From NCBI GenBank assembly GCA_964035575.1, contig OZ037868.1, positions 930,001-994,000 on the forward strand: a stretch of DNA of 64,000 nt. Reading direction: 5' to 3'. The stretch is from Rhynchopus sp. YZ270_cl-10. Taxonomy: Eukaryota > Euglenozoa > Diplonemea > Diplonemida > Diplonemidae. Within the stretch, counting starts at the first letter, position 1; each line of letters starts with the position of its first letter. This document shows, one piece after another, positions 1 to 10,051 of the stretch. A program made the translations under genes and the position numbers. The notes beneath the pieces are model-generated. The model worked only from the letters and a program-made list of their open reading frames with translations, was not told the origin of the DNA and made no database searches.

Positions 1-1152
1 GGCTGCGGCGGCTGGTGCAGGCGCTGCGTTGCTGTTGGAGCCTCTGACGACGTTGCTCCATGCTGTGGTGTTGTTTGCCAGGTTGTTTACAAAGGTGGTG
101 GGTTTGGCGGCGGGTCTCTTCTTCTTTGGCCTGCGGAGCTTGTGGGAGGTGGAGACTTCTCGCGTGGTGATGTTTCTGTTGTTGAATAAGAAGAATTGGG
201 GGAGCGTCTGTTGGGTTCGGATTTTGACCATCTGTGTAGTACCCGCTTGTTGGTGAGCTATGACGGAGCAGACAATGCCATTTGTGCTGAGGGCCCCCAC
301 TAGGGCCTCGGGGTGTGTGAGGTAGTGCATCCCTGTCAGCACGAAGTGTCTCTCGGTGGCCATCTCTGGCTTCCCAATCTCTGTCCAGGCCGCTGTGATG
401 TGCTCCCGTTCGGTGACGATGCCAAATGCTTTGGTTGACTTTATTAGCCGTCCTGCGTGTTTTGTAGCAAACGTGATTGCGTCTGCGAGGGTGGCAGTGG
501 GTGGGAGCCAGACTACGGGCTCGTTGGTGACGGCTTTGGGTCTGACGATGACACCAGATTGTCCTGACATCTCCCTCAGCGGCTTTCTCAGGGATACGGT
601 GGCGGTGATGCGGCGCTCCCCTGCAGGGCGCACGCTGGCTACATCTGCACTGAGCCCGTTGAGGAACTTGCGTGCGGTGTCGAGCGGTTTCGTTAGCCAT
701 TCCGGGTTGGCGGCTACTGCCTCGTCGAGGACTTCCAGCTTTATCTCCTCCAGCTGGTGCGTGTTGGATGCCCCGAAAGAGGGGATGTTGTTCTTGTAGT
801 TGGGGGCGGTGGAGGACAACACAAACAGGTGCACCTTTTTGAGGTAGCACTCCCCGTTCGGCTTCTGCACAATGCACTCCTGCGTGCTGTGCGCTTTGTG
901 TCCCTGTATTGGGGCGGTGGTGGCGATGGCGATGACTGGTCCGTTCGGTGGGACCGCGTTCTTTGACGCAAGGTAGGTGTCTGCGTCGGCTAGCTTCAGC
1001 AGCGCAATAAAGCCTCGCTGCTCCGGGTTCCCGCTCCTGTAACGTTGTTGGAAGGTGGTGGGGTTTAGGACCTCTGTGTCCCAGTCCTCTTGACGGAGGG
1101 TGTGCATCCCGGCCGTTGCTGCTTCGCTTCTTTCGCCATGGAGGTCCTCCAT
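1..1152 (-). CDS. Retroelement-type ORF (LINE ORF1-like), runs off the window edge
   Basis: Reading the minus strand from an ATG at 1152 to base 1 gives 384 codons with no stop, so the frame is open at the window edge. The central part has the layout I associate with the ORF1-like region of protist non-LTR retrotransposons: a segment with WLPPTATLADA, then GRLIKSTKAFGIVTERE, then RHFVLTGMHYLTHPEAL, ending in a basic stretch (RRPKKKRPAAKP) and an Asn/Ala-rich linker. No reverse transcriptase lies inside the window; it would be beyond base 1. The start is uncertain because the frame stays open upstream of 1152. It is the only long minus-strand frame with coding-like composition (GC far above the flanks) and lies head-to-head with the kinase exon, so the element may have inserted in or beside the kinase gene. 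The family assignment rests on remembered architecture, not a search. Confidence 0.5.
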   Translation of the reverse strand, partial: MEDLHGERSEAATAGMHTLRQEDWDTEVLNPTTFQQRYRSGNPEQRGFIALLKLADADTYLASKNAVPPNGPVIAIATTAPIQGHKAHSTQECIVQKPNGECYLKKVHLFVLSSTAPNYKNNIPSFGASNTHQLEEIKLEVLDEAVAANPEWLTKPLDTARKFLNGLSADVASVRPAGERRITATVSLRKPLREMSGQSGVIVRPKAVTNEPVVWLPPTATLADAITFATKHAGRLIKSTKAFGIVTEREHITAAWTEIGKPEMATERHFVLTGMHYLTHPEALVGALSTNGIVCSVIAHQQAGTTQMVKIRTQQTLPQFFLFNNRNITTREVSTSHKLRRPKKKRPAAKPTTFVNNLANNTTAWSNVVRGSNSNAAPAPAAAA

Positions 1153-1317
1153 GCCCAAGTCCGCCGCGTGGAGGCAGGCTGTCGCAGATCGGTAAGGTAA
1201 TTGCTTAGAATGTAATAGTGACGATAGTTTTGATGTGTGGACTCTGGTGACGAGAGTGGGGGTTTTTTTGTTATAATATTTTCTCTTTTCTCTTAACATA
1301 TTCCATCAAATCTTCAG

Positions 1318-1845
1318 GTTCACGTCATCCGGAATTATACGAGACAGATTCTTGAAGGACTTGAATACTTGCATTCTATGGGAGTTATTCATCGTGATAT
1401 TAAGGGGGATAATTTGCTTATTGGTGAAGGGAACGTGTTGAAGCTGTGTGATTTTGGGAGTAGCAGGCAGTTTACGAGTCAGATGACGGCAGATAGGTGC
1501 AACACATTGATCGGCACACCACTGTGGATGGCGCCTGAGGTGATTGATGGGGCAGATGGGTATGGGGTAGGGGCAGATATTTGGTCGTTGGGGATAACGT
1601 TGATTGAGATGCTTGCGTGCACACCGTGGAAGGATGCTACTACAGAAACCCCCTGGGCCATGATGTTCCACATTGCCTCCAGCAACAAACCCCCGGACGG
1701 CATTCCCGACTCTTGCCACCCCATGCTGCGAACAATGATGCTGAAAACCTTCGAAAGAGACCCAGACAAACGCCCCTCTGCAACAGAACTCCTCTCAGAC
1801 CCATTCCTAACAAGCGCCGAGAGGGAGCTTGAGGTTTATGTTTAA
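1318..1845 (+). CDS. Ser/Thr protein kinase, MAP3K/STE11-like, last exon
   Basis: An AG at 1316-1317 after a T-rich tract opens an exon in frame with a 175-residue C-terminal half of a kinase domain, ending at TAA 1843-1845. Visible landmarks in order: YTRQILEGLEYLH (helix E), HRDIKGDN (catalytic loop with Asp and Asn), DFG in CDFGSSRQF, the activation-loop end GTPLWMAPEV, DIWSLGITLIEML (subdomain IX) and DKRPSATELLSDPFL (subdomain XI). HRDIKGDN and GTPLWMAPEV are typical of STE-group MAP kinase kinase kinases, which phosphorylate MAP2Ks in cytosolic cascades. The ATP-binding lobe must be in upstream exons that I cannot find; the retroelement-type ORF occupies the adjoining DNA. A GTAAGG donor-like site at 1192-1197 would give a 125-nt intron, but what precedes it does not read as kinase, so the gene may be interrupted. 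Confidence 0.85.
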   Translation, partial: VHVIRNYTRQILEGLEYLHSMGVIHRDIKGDNLLIGEGNVLKLCDFGSSRQFTSQMTADRCNTLIGTPLWMAPEVIDGADGYGVGADIWSLGITLIEMLACTPWKDATTETPWAMMFHIASSNKPPDGIPDSCHPMLRTMMLKTFERDPDKRPSATELLSDPFLTSAERELEVYV

Positions 1846-2433
1846 TTTTTTAAAAAAGAGTTTTTGAAAGGATTTCTCAAATGTATTTTAAAGGCAAGAG
1901 AGGTTAAGGCTTATCTTATGCAACCTTTTTGTATTGGTAGCATCATGAGAGAATTTTTTTTGTATTTTAAATCATATTTTGTGTGCGCTCAGGTGCGAGG
2001 AGTGTGATTAGAAAAAAACAGGATTGTGTGGGTAATCCCTGAGTGCACAATATTGCTTAGAGGCTCTATTAGAGCGTGGGAGGGGGGAGTTTTTTTTATT
2101 TAGGTGCGTATGTGTGCATAGTGAGGGTACCCTTTTTTTTTCTTCCTTTTTTTTCCTCTATTCCAATTGTATATTTTTAACAACTTTTTGACAAAAAAAG
2201 GAATATAATGGAAGCACGTTAGAGGGATGCATTACCAGTAGTTTGTTGTTGTAGTTGTGGTTGTTGTTTTTCTTCTTTTTTTTAAAAAATAAACTCAAAC
2301 ACGCAGTGTGATAAGAAATCAGACAAAGACGCCGCGTTCATATCAATTTCATTTGATAGCCAACTTCTTCTTTTTTTTTTTTCCCTTTTTGTTTTCCCCC
2401 TCACGATATGTAGCTTTGTGGCTGCGTTCACGA

Positions 2434-2490
2434 AGTGGAGTTTGCACATGAGGTAAGCTACACTATTCCAACAAATTTTTAAGAAAAAAA
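2434..2490 (+). repeat. AGTGGAG stem-loop element, copy 1
   Basis: AGTGGAGTTTGC pairs with GTAAGCTACACT across a short loop. A single-stranded ATTCCAACAAATTTTTAAG and an A run follow. Confidence 0.55.
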
Positions 2491-2726
2491 AGATGATCGA
2501 TTTTTTGTCTTTCCAATATCAAGTTATCATCATTACCGAATTGGCAACTGTTGTCTGTTTTTTTCGCACGGCAAATATATTTTAGATTTCAGGTTTACAA
2601 AAGAAAAAAGACAAAAAAAAAAAAAAAATCAACAATAACAACAACGACCAAAAGGCTTCAAGCAAACCCTAATTACCCACCCAAAACCATGGGGTATCAA
2701 GGTGATTGTCGATGGAACAACAATAC

Positions 2727-2795
2727 AGTGGAGATTGCAACAACTGTGGCAACACAACCGAGGCAACTACACTACAACAATTTATCAACAAAATT
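2727..2795 (+). repeat. AGTGGAG stem-loop element, copy 2
   Basis: AGTGGAGATTGC pairs with GGCAACTACACT around a larger loop, followed by ACAACAATTTATCAACA. The loop and 3' part match the copies at 6943 and 52387 almost exactly. Confidence 0.55.
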
Positions 2796-3632
2796 GGATG
2801 TACGCAGCTTATTGTAACACAACAAAAAAAAACCCATAAAACCATTCAACAAATGGTACAGCGTACTACAATGACGACCTACACGGTTTGTTCTTCTTTT
2901 CTATGTATTTTTCTTCTTTTTCAGATACTTGCGTGTCCAACGATATTTAATCTTGCCCACAGTTTTGTTTTTTTTGGCTCTAATTCATGCAACAGAGAGG
3001 GTTTGGCTCAAAGCCTTGGGGTCGGGAGCCCTTTCTTGGTGGTCTATGCTGCATGTTGTGGCCCTCCCCTAGGTGGATATTCGAAGCGAGTGGCACCCGA
3101 GCACTCAGCGGTGTTCTTCTCTCGCGTAGGTACCGTTTCTTGCTGAACCTCCTGTTGAGGGGGTGTTGTTTTCTATAAAAAAGATACTATTTTTCCTTTG
3201 AAGGGAAGGAAAAAAGGTATCATATCTCTCAAAACGAAGAAGAACATCCACTATTGTATTGGTTAAAAAAATGGAGTGTGGGTTTTCTATATCTTTCCAA
3301 GATTTTTTTTTTTTTTTTTCCAAACAATGTCTCTTTTATTGCGTCCAACTCCCCCCAGCCCGCTTTTTTATTCTATTCTTGATATTCTAGTCTTCTGTTT
3401 AAAGGGGGAGCAGACCTATTATTACACCTTAAAAAAATTTTTTTTCCTGAAAAATCCCAAAAAAGTTTAACTTTTGAAAAGTTTAATGACCTATTATTAC
3501 AGTGCTATTTAAGCGCTATTTAACCACTATTACACCTCTTCCACCTATTACCCCCTATTCCACCCTTTCCGCCCCCACATAGTCAATAGTCCTGTCAGGA
3601 TTACAAGACAAAATCATTCCAACTTTTAAAAC

Positions 3633-3845
3633 ATGTCTGGCTCTGACTCTCCTGTGATTGTGTCTGCACCGCCTAAACCAGAACCTCAATACGTGGATCT
3701 GGATGAGTCTCTGGATGAGTCTCTGGATGTGGATGTGGAGATGGAAGATGAGCCGATCCCTGTCGTTGACCTCGATCACGATGTGATAGAGCCTTTGGAG
3801 ATCGACAGCGACAACGAGCTCAGTTGTATCCTTGATGCAATTTAG
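3633..3845 (+). CDS. Possible acidic first exon or short ORF, inside an inverted-repeat element
   Basis: An ATG at 3633 opens 70 residues very rich in Asp and Glu (DLDESLDESLDVDVEMEDE), ending at a stop at 3843-3845. A donor-like GTATCC at 3826 would end an exon in phase 1. It could be a genuine first exon or sequence carried within the surrounding TIR element. I recognise no family. It does not fit the uS17m acceptor at 10576, which needs phase 2. Confidence 0.25.
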   Translation: MSGSDSPVIVSAPPKPEPQYVDLDESLDESLDVDVEMEDEPIPVVDLDHDVIEPLEIDSDNELSCILDAI

Positions 3846-4047
3846 TTTTGCTAATCCTTACCACTCCCTCTTGATCGTGGTATGCAAAGATCTGAAAAGA
3901 AACCAACAGGTACCCACGAACATGTGGCAACAAACACAACCAGCACAACGCAACCGATCTGTGCGCAACGAAAGGAACCCAAGCAAGGCTACGAGGTTAC
4001 CAAACGCAAAAAAGGAACCCAAGCAAGGGAACGAGTGGTTACCAAAC

Positions 4048-4070
4048 GCAGCCCACCTTCGGTGGGCTGC
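4048..4070. repeat. Perfect 10-bp hairpin, TTC triloop
   Basis: GCAGCCCACC, loop TTC, GGTGGGCTGC, perfectly paired. One of the C-TNC-G capped hairpins in this window. Confidence 0.7.
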
Positions 4071-4604
4071 TCAAACTCGTCCCCATGGGCAAACCCCCTT
4101 GTGTCTTTGCGTTACACACAACGCTCTGCACATGCTATGCAGGCGTTAACCACAACGTGTGGTTGCCAAACGCATGCCGTGTGTGGCCCACGCATGGTTC
4201 TCACACCGCCAACCCACCCTACCACCTTAGGGTCACACCTATTATTACAGTTAAACTTAAAATTTTTTAAACTTTCAAAAGTTAAACTTTAAATAAAAGG
4301 CCAAAAACGGTGGACCTATTATTACGGAATAATAGGTCTACTGTAATAATAGGTCTACCCCCCCTTTAGTTTGCTCTGCCTGGGAGAGGGTGTGGCAGCT
4401 TTTAAAATTTTTTTTTTTTTTGGATATTCAATTGTTGGTCTTTTTTTCCCCCCGGGGATTTTTGTACCTTATTTTTGGAGTCCGAATCTTCTCTGAGTAC
4501 TGTTGTTATCTACAGGGTTTGTTGCAATGCAATAAGCCCTATGTCCGCTGATGTACGGTAAGGTGTTTTTGCACTTTCAACCTCTTTTTTGATGCGTCTA
4601 TTTA

Positions 4605-4727
4605 CAGTTGGACAAGTAATATTGGCGACCAAAAAAGTCGCCGATTGCAAGAATTGCAAGAAAACCCCCAAAATCGGCCAATATTTTTTGGCCGACAAGT
4701 TATTTGGTTGAGTTTCTTGTCCAACTG
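4605..4727. mobile_element. 123-bp MITE with TA target duplication (Tc1/mariner-like)
   Basis: Terminal inverted repeats CAGTTGGACAAG and CTTGTCCAACTG are perfect and flanked on both sides by TA (4603-4604 and 4728-4729), the target duplication of Tc1/mariner elements. There is no coding capacity; the interior holds another inverted repeat (ATATTGGC / GGCCAATAT). Confidence 0.8.
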
Positions 4728-4729
4728 TA

Positions 4730-5302
4730 TCCTAGATTGAAGTATCTTCAACGATCAACTTTTTTTGCTTCGCGTGTCTATCCCGAAAACGCCAAAGGAA
4801 GCGGGGGGGAAGGGGGGAGAGGAGATGACAAGGGTTTACAAAGTTTGCGAATATTGCTAAGGAAGGTAGAGTAGGGTTACACAGCCGCGGGGGTGTCTGC
4901 GCTAATGCTTCAAGGGGGGGGGGAAAGGGAGCACCAGGGTGGAGGTACTATCCCTTGCCGCAAAGGGTGCATGGGGAGGGGGGATTTTTATTTTGTTAGA
5001 TTTTTTTTTTCTCGCAACATCAACATTCTCACTCGAGATAGTCTTACCTTTCCTTTTTGTCTTGTTTTTTTTTTTTTCCTCTTCATTGTCGATCTGTTTA
5101 CGTATTCATGTCTGTCTCATCTCACTCCCCTCTGCCCGAGCTTCGTTCGTGAATTATTTTGTTTTTGTTTTTAAGGTGACCAAGCTTGAGAGGCTTAGCT
5201 TCATCTCAACAGCTCTTTTTATTTAAAGATGTGCATTCTTCTACTGAATCTTACACGTCCCCCCCCCCACTTTTTTCTTTTTACTCTCACTATTTTTGTC
5301 AG
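4730..5302. other. Non-coding, T-rich; holds one intron-type hairpin motif
   Basis: No exon recognised. A diverged copy of the TGACTAAGC hairpin motif lies at 5173-5222, upstream of the acceptor at 5301-5302 that opens the small gene. It therefore probably belongs to that gene's first intron or its trans-splice acceptor region. Confidence 0.4.
5173..5222 (+). repeat. Intron-type hairpin motif (F1), diverged copy
   Basis: AAGGTGACCAAGC, loop, AGGCTTAGCTTCATCTC, then pyrimidine-rich DNA. It lies 80 nt upstream of the acceptor at 5301-5302. Confidence 0.5.
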
Positions 5303-5359
5303 CGGAAAAAGTGTTACATCGTTTACCTAACCGTGCTCCGCAACACCACCCAACATGCT

Positions 5360-5698
5360 ATGTGGAAGCGTCAACGCATCAAGCAACTACAAGAAGGGTG
5401 AGGAAACGACAAATAACTCTTTTTAAAGGTGACTAAGCACGAGAGGCTTAGGGTCATCTCTTTTGTTTTTTGTTTTATTTTCAGCCGCCAATCGCAGCGT
5501 TTTCAGCACACAAAAAAAGCACAAAAAGTTATCCCCAAAATGGAAGAAAGGGTCCTGGAGAGGGGCTGCATCGTTGCGGTCTGCTGGGACTTCACCAAAC
5601 CAGAGCACATTGGCACAGCACACTCTACAATTAGTGTTGGGTTATTATACACAACACTAGGCACGAGATGTGTGCAGCAGGGATGGGGCACTTCGTAA
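5360..5698 (+). CDS. Small basic protein, two exons, function unknown
   Basis: Model: 5360-5397 joined to 5485-5698, 83 residues. A T-rich tract and AG at 5301-5302 precede an open frame whose first good ATG is at 5360 (MWKRQRIKQLQEG). A GTGAGG donor at 5398 and a TTTTATTTTCAG acceptor ending at 5484 remove an 86-nt intron. The phases match (2 nt + 1 nt), and the second exon continues as RQSQRFQHTKKAQKVIP, then GCIVAVCWDFTKPEHIG, to a TAA at 5696. The intron contains a full copy of the TGACTAAGC hairpin motif, as do other introns here. The N-terminus is strongly basic, as in organellar or nucleic-acid-binding proteins. I recognise no family. The frame is also open upstream to 5303, so an earlier coding exon is possible. 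Confidence 0.4.
5425..5484 (+). repeat. Intron-type hairpin motif (F1) plus acceptor, inside an 86-nt intron
   Basis: AAAGGTGACTAAGC, ACGAGAG loop, GCTTAGGGTCATC, then a pyrimidine tract and CAG. It forms most of the intron in the small gene at 5360-5698, the clearest case of the motif being an intron body. Confidence 0.65.
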
Positions 5699-6247
5699 AC
5701 CAAATTTTCTTTTGGATTCTTAGGCTTTCTGGTTACATCACGTATTTAGGGGTGTGTGCGGGAGAGAGGATGGACACAGCATCTTGTTGCTTGGGGTATA
5801 TTCGTATTGTGTAAGAGAGCCATTATTTATGTCTGCGTCCCTTTGTTTGTGTTTCAGTTTTATATTTTGTATGCGTGTTTTGAATCAATTATGGGCAGTT
5901 TCTGTGCGGAAAAAAAAAATATTACCAAATATTTGCCCTTTTATTTCTTCCCTCTCTCCCTTCGTCAACGTTATTTTTGTGTATTGTTTTTTTTTTTTGG
6001 GGGAAAAACAAAACAGATTTGATTCTGTTATCAAAGGAAAACTCAGATTCTTCCTTTTACGGTGTGCAACTATTTTGTGCCTTTTTTCTCTTTTTTCCTT
6101 TTTTTTCCTCTTCTTTTTGTTTGAAATTTACTCAGGTGGAGGGATTGTGTGTTGCCTTCCACCATATTTTGTACCCAGCAATCCGCTGGGGGAGTTTATG
6201 TAAAAGGTGGTGAAATGTCGGTCAGAAAAAAGATATCAAAAAAAGAT

Positions 6248-6300
6248 AGTGGAGTTCATCCTCAGGTGGCTACACTAATACAACCAAGTTTTCAAAACAA
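6248..6300 (+). repeat. AGTGGAG stem-loop element, copy 3
   Basis: AGTGGAG, CATCC apex, CTACACT, then AATACAACCAAGTTTTC and an A-rich tail. It closely matches the copies at 20377 and 27511. Confidence 0.6.
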
Positions 6301-6942
6301 AAAGTAGAATGTAGAGTGTAGCACCTATCCTACAGTGAATACAAATGCAATATTTCAATAAACTCAGAGAAATTTGACAACACAACCTATCAGATAACAC
6401 CACCTGGATCGGGTGTACACAGTTCTAGATTACCTCTGTAACAAGGTGACGGAACAGGTTCATCTTACGTATTTTTTTTGGTCTCAAAGAGGTTTCCTCT
6501 TCACGTCCAGGTCAGTGGGAGCGTATTGCAGTGATAAAAATATCACGACAGAGTATTTATTACACACTTTACGCACAAACAAAAAACCCGAGTTGACTTC
6601 CCGCCTATTCTATTATTCTACTCTTTGCCTGAAGTAGATGAAAATGAGAAGCTACCCTCCCCCCCATGCACACATGCCTTCGCAACACCCTTTTTTAAAA
6701 ATAAAAAGAAAATTTGTTATCCTTCTGAGGGAACGAAAAAAGAAAAAAAACAAAATGTATCGTCACCCCACCCCTTTTTTTATTTTCATGTCATTTTCTC
6801 TGACGCCAAGCAGCAGAAGTTAAAATCACTCCCTCCAGTGTTCTACGAAGCTGCAACTCTCGGACTTTGCCGTACACAGGGTGTAACCTTGATGGGGTTT
6901 TCTCAATGAAAAACAGAAGCAAAAATAAATAAAAATTTCCTG

Positions 6943-6990
6943 ACAACACAACCGAGGCAACTACACTACTCCAACAATTTATCAAAAAAT
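6943..6990 (+). repeat. AGTGGAG stem-loop element, copy 4 (5'-truncated)
   Basis: Only the loop and 3' arm remain: ACCGAGGCAACTACACT, then ACTCCAACAATTTATC and A's. It serves as an uninterrupted counterpart of the copy at 52387 that is split by two transposons. Confidence 0.55.
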
Positions 6991-7797
6991 AACGGTGACA
7001 ACGAAACGGTGATAGGTAAGGCGGCGGCCGCGTGTACCTGACGGCTTCTGTCGTAGAGCACTAACTTCCGCACAAACATGAACCTATCCCAAAAAGCGAG
7101 GTCTCCGAACTTCTGCAGGGTGGGAAGCTGGTTGTGGATACTGGTTTCAGTTTCGTTCGTTCATGAGCGTCCGCATCTATACGGTACGTTGTCGAATTCT
7201 CAAATGGAGGGAAAAAAAAAGTAAACAAACAAACAACTACACGGTGAACTCCCCCCTCCATGGCTGGAGTAAACGAGAGATCCGGCGAGGGGGTGTGGGT
7301 CACACCCGCTAGCGGGTGTGGTCACACCCCCTAGCGGGTGTGAAAGCGGGTGTGCCACACCCGCTAGGGGGTGTGAAATCGGGTCTCCACCTTCTAAGGT
7401 GAGCCTCTGTACTAACTAGACTCTCGAAAATTTTTTTGGTCACACCCTAAAAGTGCCCAATTTTGCAATTCCAGCCAGAATTCAGCAGTTTTGAGCCTTT
7501 CAGGGGGTCTAAAACGCGTTTTTGAAGTTTTTATGACGATATTACCTGGGCGTTTGTGAGTAGTCACAGTGCTATCTATTTTGGGGTCGTCAGCCACACA
7601 TGTGAAAAATATGATTGTGGGGACCAGTTCCCCGTCCCTCCCTATAGTTCCCCCTCATGTGAGGTGAAAGGACTTGGACCCTTGAAGCTTCCCTCAGAGA
7701 CGCGCAACAAATGGTGAATGTGCAGACAAGGTATGGTTTCATCTCCCCCACAGAAAATACAATATTCACTCAACTAAACATATACACATACATCTTA

Positions 7798-8330
7798 CTG
7801 TAAAATCGTTTAATTTGTCACAATTTAATTAACTGATTTGAAATATCAGTCATAAATAAACTTTGTCACACCCAAATAATATGTGTCACATTAAATGATG
7901 ATTTAATTTATGTTTATGGTTATTTTGTGTCTACTTTTTAAAGTACAGCCTTGAGTGATACTTTATGTATTAGCACTGCAACCGATCCTCAGTAGACAGC
8001 AGATCCCCGTAGGGACGGAAGCGGCCGCGGCCGCTCACATACAAATCCTTCCCGATATCAGCCAGTGCCAGCGGGAAAGCGTTGCTTCCTGTGACGCTGC
8101 AGACCAAGGGGGTTCTGCTCCGCAGAACCCCCTTGGTCTGCAGCGTCTTTTCTCAAAACCAACACCCTGAGCACCTTCTCCGCTGCAGTATCAGAACCAG
8201 CTCCCCGTCTGTGGTCCCAAAACATAATTAAATCATCATAATAATGTGTCACTTATATAATTTGTCCTTTTGTCATCATTTTTGCCATTCTGTCACATTA
8301 TTGTAGGTGACAAATTAAACGATTTTACAG
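7798..8330. mobile_element. 533-bp MITE with TA target duplication (Tc1/mariner-like)
   Basis: The terminal repeats CTGTAAAATCGTTTAATTTG and its inverse are perfect over about 24 bp and flanked by TA on both sides (7796-7797 and 8331-8332). The outer parts are AT-rich. The middle (about 7940-8220) is GC-rich and holds a perfect 26-bp hairpin, so it looks like acquired sequence. Confidence 0.8.
8093..8147. repeat. Perfect 26-bp hairpin, TCC triloop
   Basis: Left arm 8093-8118, loop TCC, right arm 8122-8147, with no mismatch. The apex reads TTCTGC-TCC-GCAGAA. It lies within the GC-rich core of a TA-flanked MITE. Confidence 0.9.
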
Positions 8331-9846
8331 TACCGTTGTGTCCCTGTCTTTTTACATCCTCAAATTCAGGGTAACAATTTTTCTTAAGTCATCCATTGGT
8401 GTGGCTGATTTCGCAGTTTTGGATGGCTCAAGAATACACACCAAATTAACTTCTTTTTTCCAAGCGACTATATCTTAATCTCACCCCCCATTTCCCCTCA
8501 TCTCAGGATCGTGAAATCTGAACTGCATCAGCGATTGCGATGAGAAGTTTCGCCGTGTCTCGACAACTCACGCGCGTTCAGCTGCATCAATTCTGAAGAT
8601 CTGGGAGTGGAAGGGGGGTGGGAACACTTTGTAAGTCGCTGCTATTGCAATGAACCCAGGGAGCATAGCTAGTGCAAGAAATTCGACTTTGGAAACCTTC
8701 CGGAAAGTCTGTCCTCTGCTCGCGGAGGACGAGGCACAAGAAAATATTGCGTTCCCCCAGAAAACCAGTGCACAATTCACACTCCTTGTGGGTGGTCTTG
8801 TTGCCTTTTTGTCACAGTAATTTTGGCCCAGGCGTGCTCTTGAAGCATGACAATTTAGTGTGTATGGGGCAGGGTGTTGTTTTGTTCTGAATTCTCTTTG
8901 TTATAACATCTAAGTCAATCGCGGGTGGTGGTTTGTGTAGCGTGAGGCACTCTTTTTAGCAAACTTCCTGCGGCTGCTAAAGTGTTATTTCTTCGGATTT
9001 AACAACGTACAGCGTAACATAGTGGTTTCGCCTGGTCGACACAACCTTTGATAGATACGGGATAACCAACCCCCTTCGACCCCTTGTGGGTTCACTGAAC
9101 AAGCCCTCGTGGTAGTTAAACGCGATTGACATTTACATTTCTTAGAGATGAAAGAACAAGACAACACTTCTGTACCCGCGCATCAAAATTGTGGAAAACT
9201 TTGCACCCCAAACACCCTCAACAACGCCCGCCAAAAGGCGCCCCTTGTTGCTGGGAGTTGGTTCTCATGTTTGATACCTGCACAGCGGGCATTCCTCTGA
9301 GTCCAACGCATGTTTGGCCTGTCTGCGGCGTTGTACTTCAGGTGCACGAAGACAGGGTCTGGTGGTAAATTTTGCGTAGTGTCGCATTCCCTCATGTGTG
9401 GGTCACTCACACTTGGCGGTCATGTGCCACTGCGTGGGTCTGGGAATTTGGGTACCTGGGTACAGGAAATTTGTTGTGGAAGACATCAACCACCATGCAT
9501 TGAGGAGGGTAAGACAGTGGTCGCAGTTTCTACTTGATAGCATTACAACATTTAACTTCTCCACGGGGGTCTTGGGCCGTTCATTCGGTTATACCTTGAC
9601 TACCGGAAGATATTCTTGAGGCCTTTTTGGTCTCTAGAATATCCGGTCTTCCCGAACGGAGGCACACTTTGTGTGTTACTACGACCTGGCAATTTCCAGC
9701 AGTAGGTTAAGTAATCTTTCTTGTAAATTGTTGGATCATTATCTCCTCAGTGCATGAATGCCCCACGTGACTGGACACTTTTGTGTTTGTCATGTGGAGC
9801 TGTGGTTGCTCTTTCACGACTTTTTTCCTTGTACACAGTGTACCGT

Positions 9847-9940
9847 GTACCTGGGTACCTGGGTACCTGGGTACCTGGGTACCTGGGTACCTGGGTACCT
9901 GGGTACCTGGGTACCTGGGTACCTGGGTACCTGGGTACCA
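9847..9940. repeat. 8-bp tandem repeat, GGTACCTG (about 12 units)
   Basis: Uninterrupted GGTACCTG units; each contains the self-complementary GGTACC. It lies near the right end of the 2.8-kb TIR element. Confidence 0.95.
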
Positions 9941-10051
9941 GGTGTGGACACACCTAGCGGGTGTGACCCACACCCACTAGCGGGTGTGGCCACACCCGCT
10001 AGTTGAGACTCCCACTTTCACTCCACCCTCCGAGGGGGGAGTTCACCGTGT

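Larger units (their letters stand above)
1846..3398. other. Non-coding stretch with poly-T runs and two hairpin repeats
   Basis: AT-rich DNA between the kinase stop and an inverted-repeat block. It holds two copies of the AGTGGAG/CTACACT stem-loop family (2434 and 2727), several T runs, and a short inverted repeat near 3180-3225. I see no convincing exon. Confidence 0.5.
3399..4367. mobile_element. Inverted-repeat-bounded element (TIR with GACCTATTATTAC)
   Basis: The left end carries AAAGGGGGAGCAGACCTATT and the right end its inverted counterpart (AATAGGTCTACCCCCCCTTT), about 27 bp with few mismatches. The GACCTATTATTAC word recurs inside both ends. I could not define a target-site duplication. 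Inside are a perfect 10-bp hairpin with a TTC loop (4048-4070) and a short acidic ORF (3633-3845). Superfamily not assigned. Confidence 0.45.
5699..7238. other. Non-coding, A/T-rich; holds two stem-loop repeats
   Basis: Copies of the AGTGGAG stem-loop family lie at 6248 and 6943. Acceptor-like T tracts ending in AG occur (for example near 6134), but I could not build a consistent exon chain. Confidence 0.4.
7239..10051. mobile_element. 2.8-kb TIR element, non-coding, with nested insertions
   Basis: The ends are inverted repeats starting ACACGGTGAACTCCCCCCTC, continuing into arrays of the palindrome CACACCCGCTAGCGGGTGTG near both ends (7300-7400 and 9950-10010). The flanks share ACT (7236-7238 and 10052-10054), a possible 3-bp target duplication as in CACTA-type elements. 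The interior holds no intact ORF. Parts (8740-8880, 9110-9260) resemble the interior of the 29306-31213 element in order and wording, so both may derive from a related ancestor. A TA-flanked MITE (7798-8330) and an 8-bp satellite (9847-9940) sit inside. Confidence 0.5.

Noticed and set aside
3633-3845. Acidic ORF as first exon of uS17m
   Set aside because: Its donor is phase 1, whereas the acceptor at 10576 needs phase 2, and an acidic N-terminus is unlike a mitochondrial targeting sequence.
9754-9957. Repetitive ORFs on both strands (LGTWVPGY, PRYPGTQV)
   Set aside because: Products of the GGTACCTG satellite.
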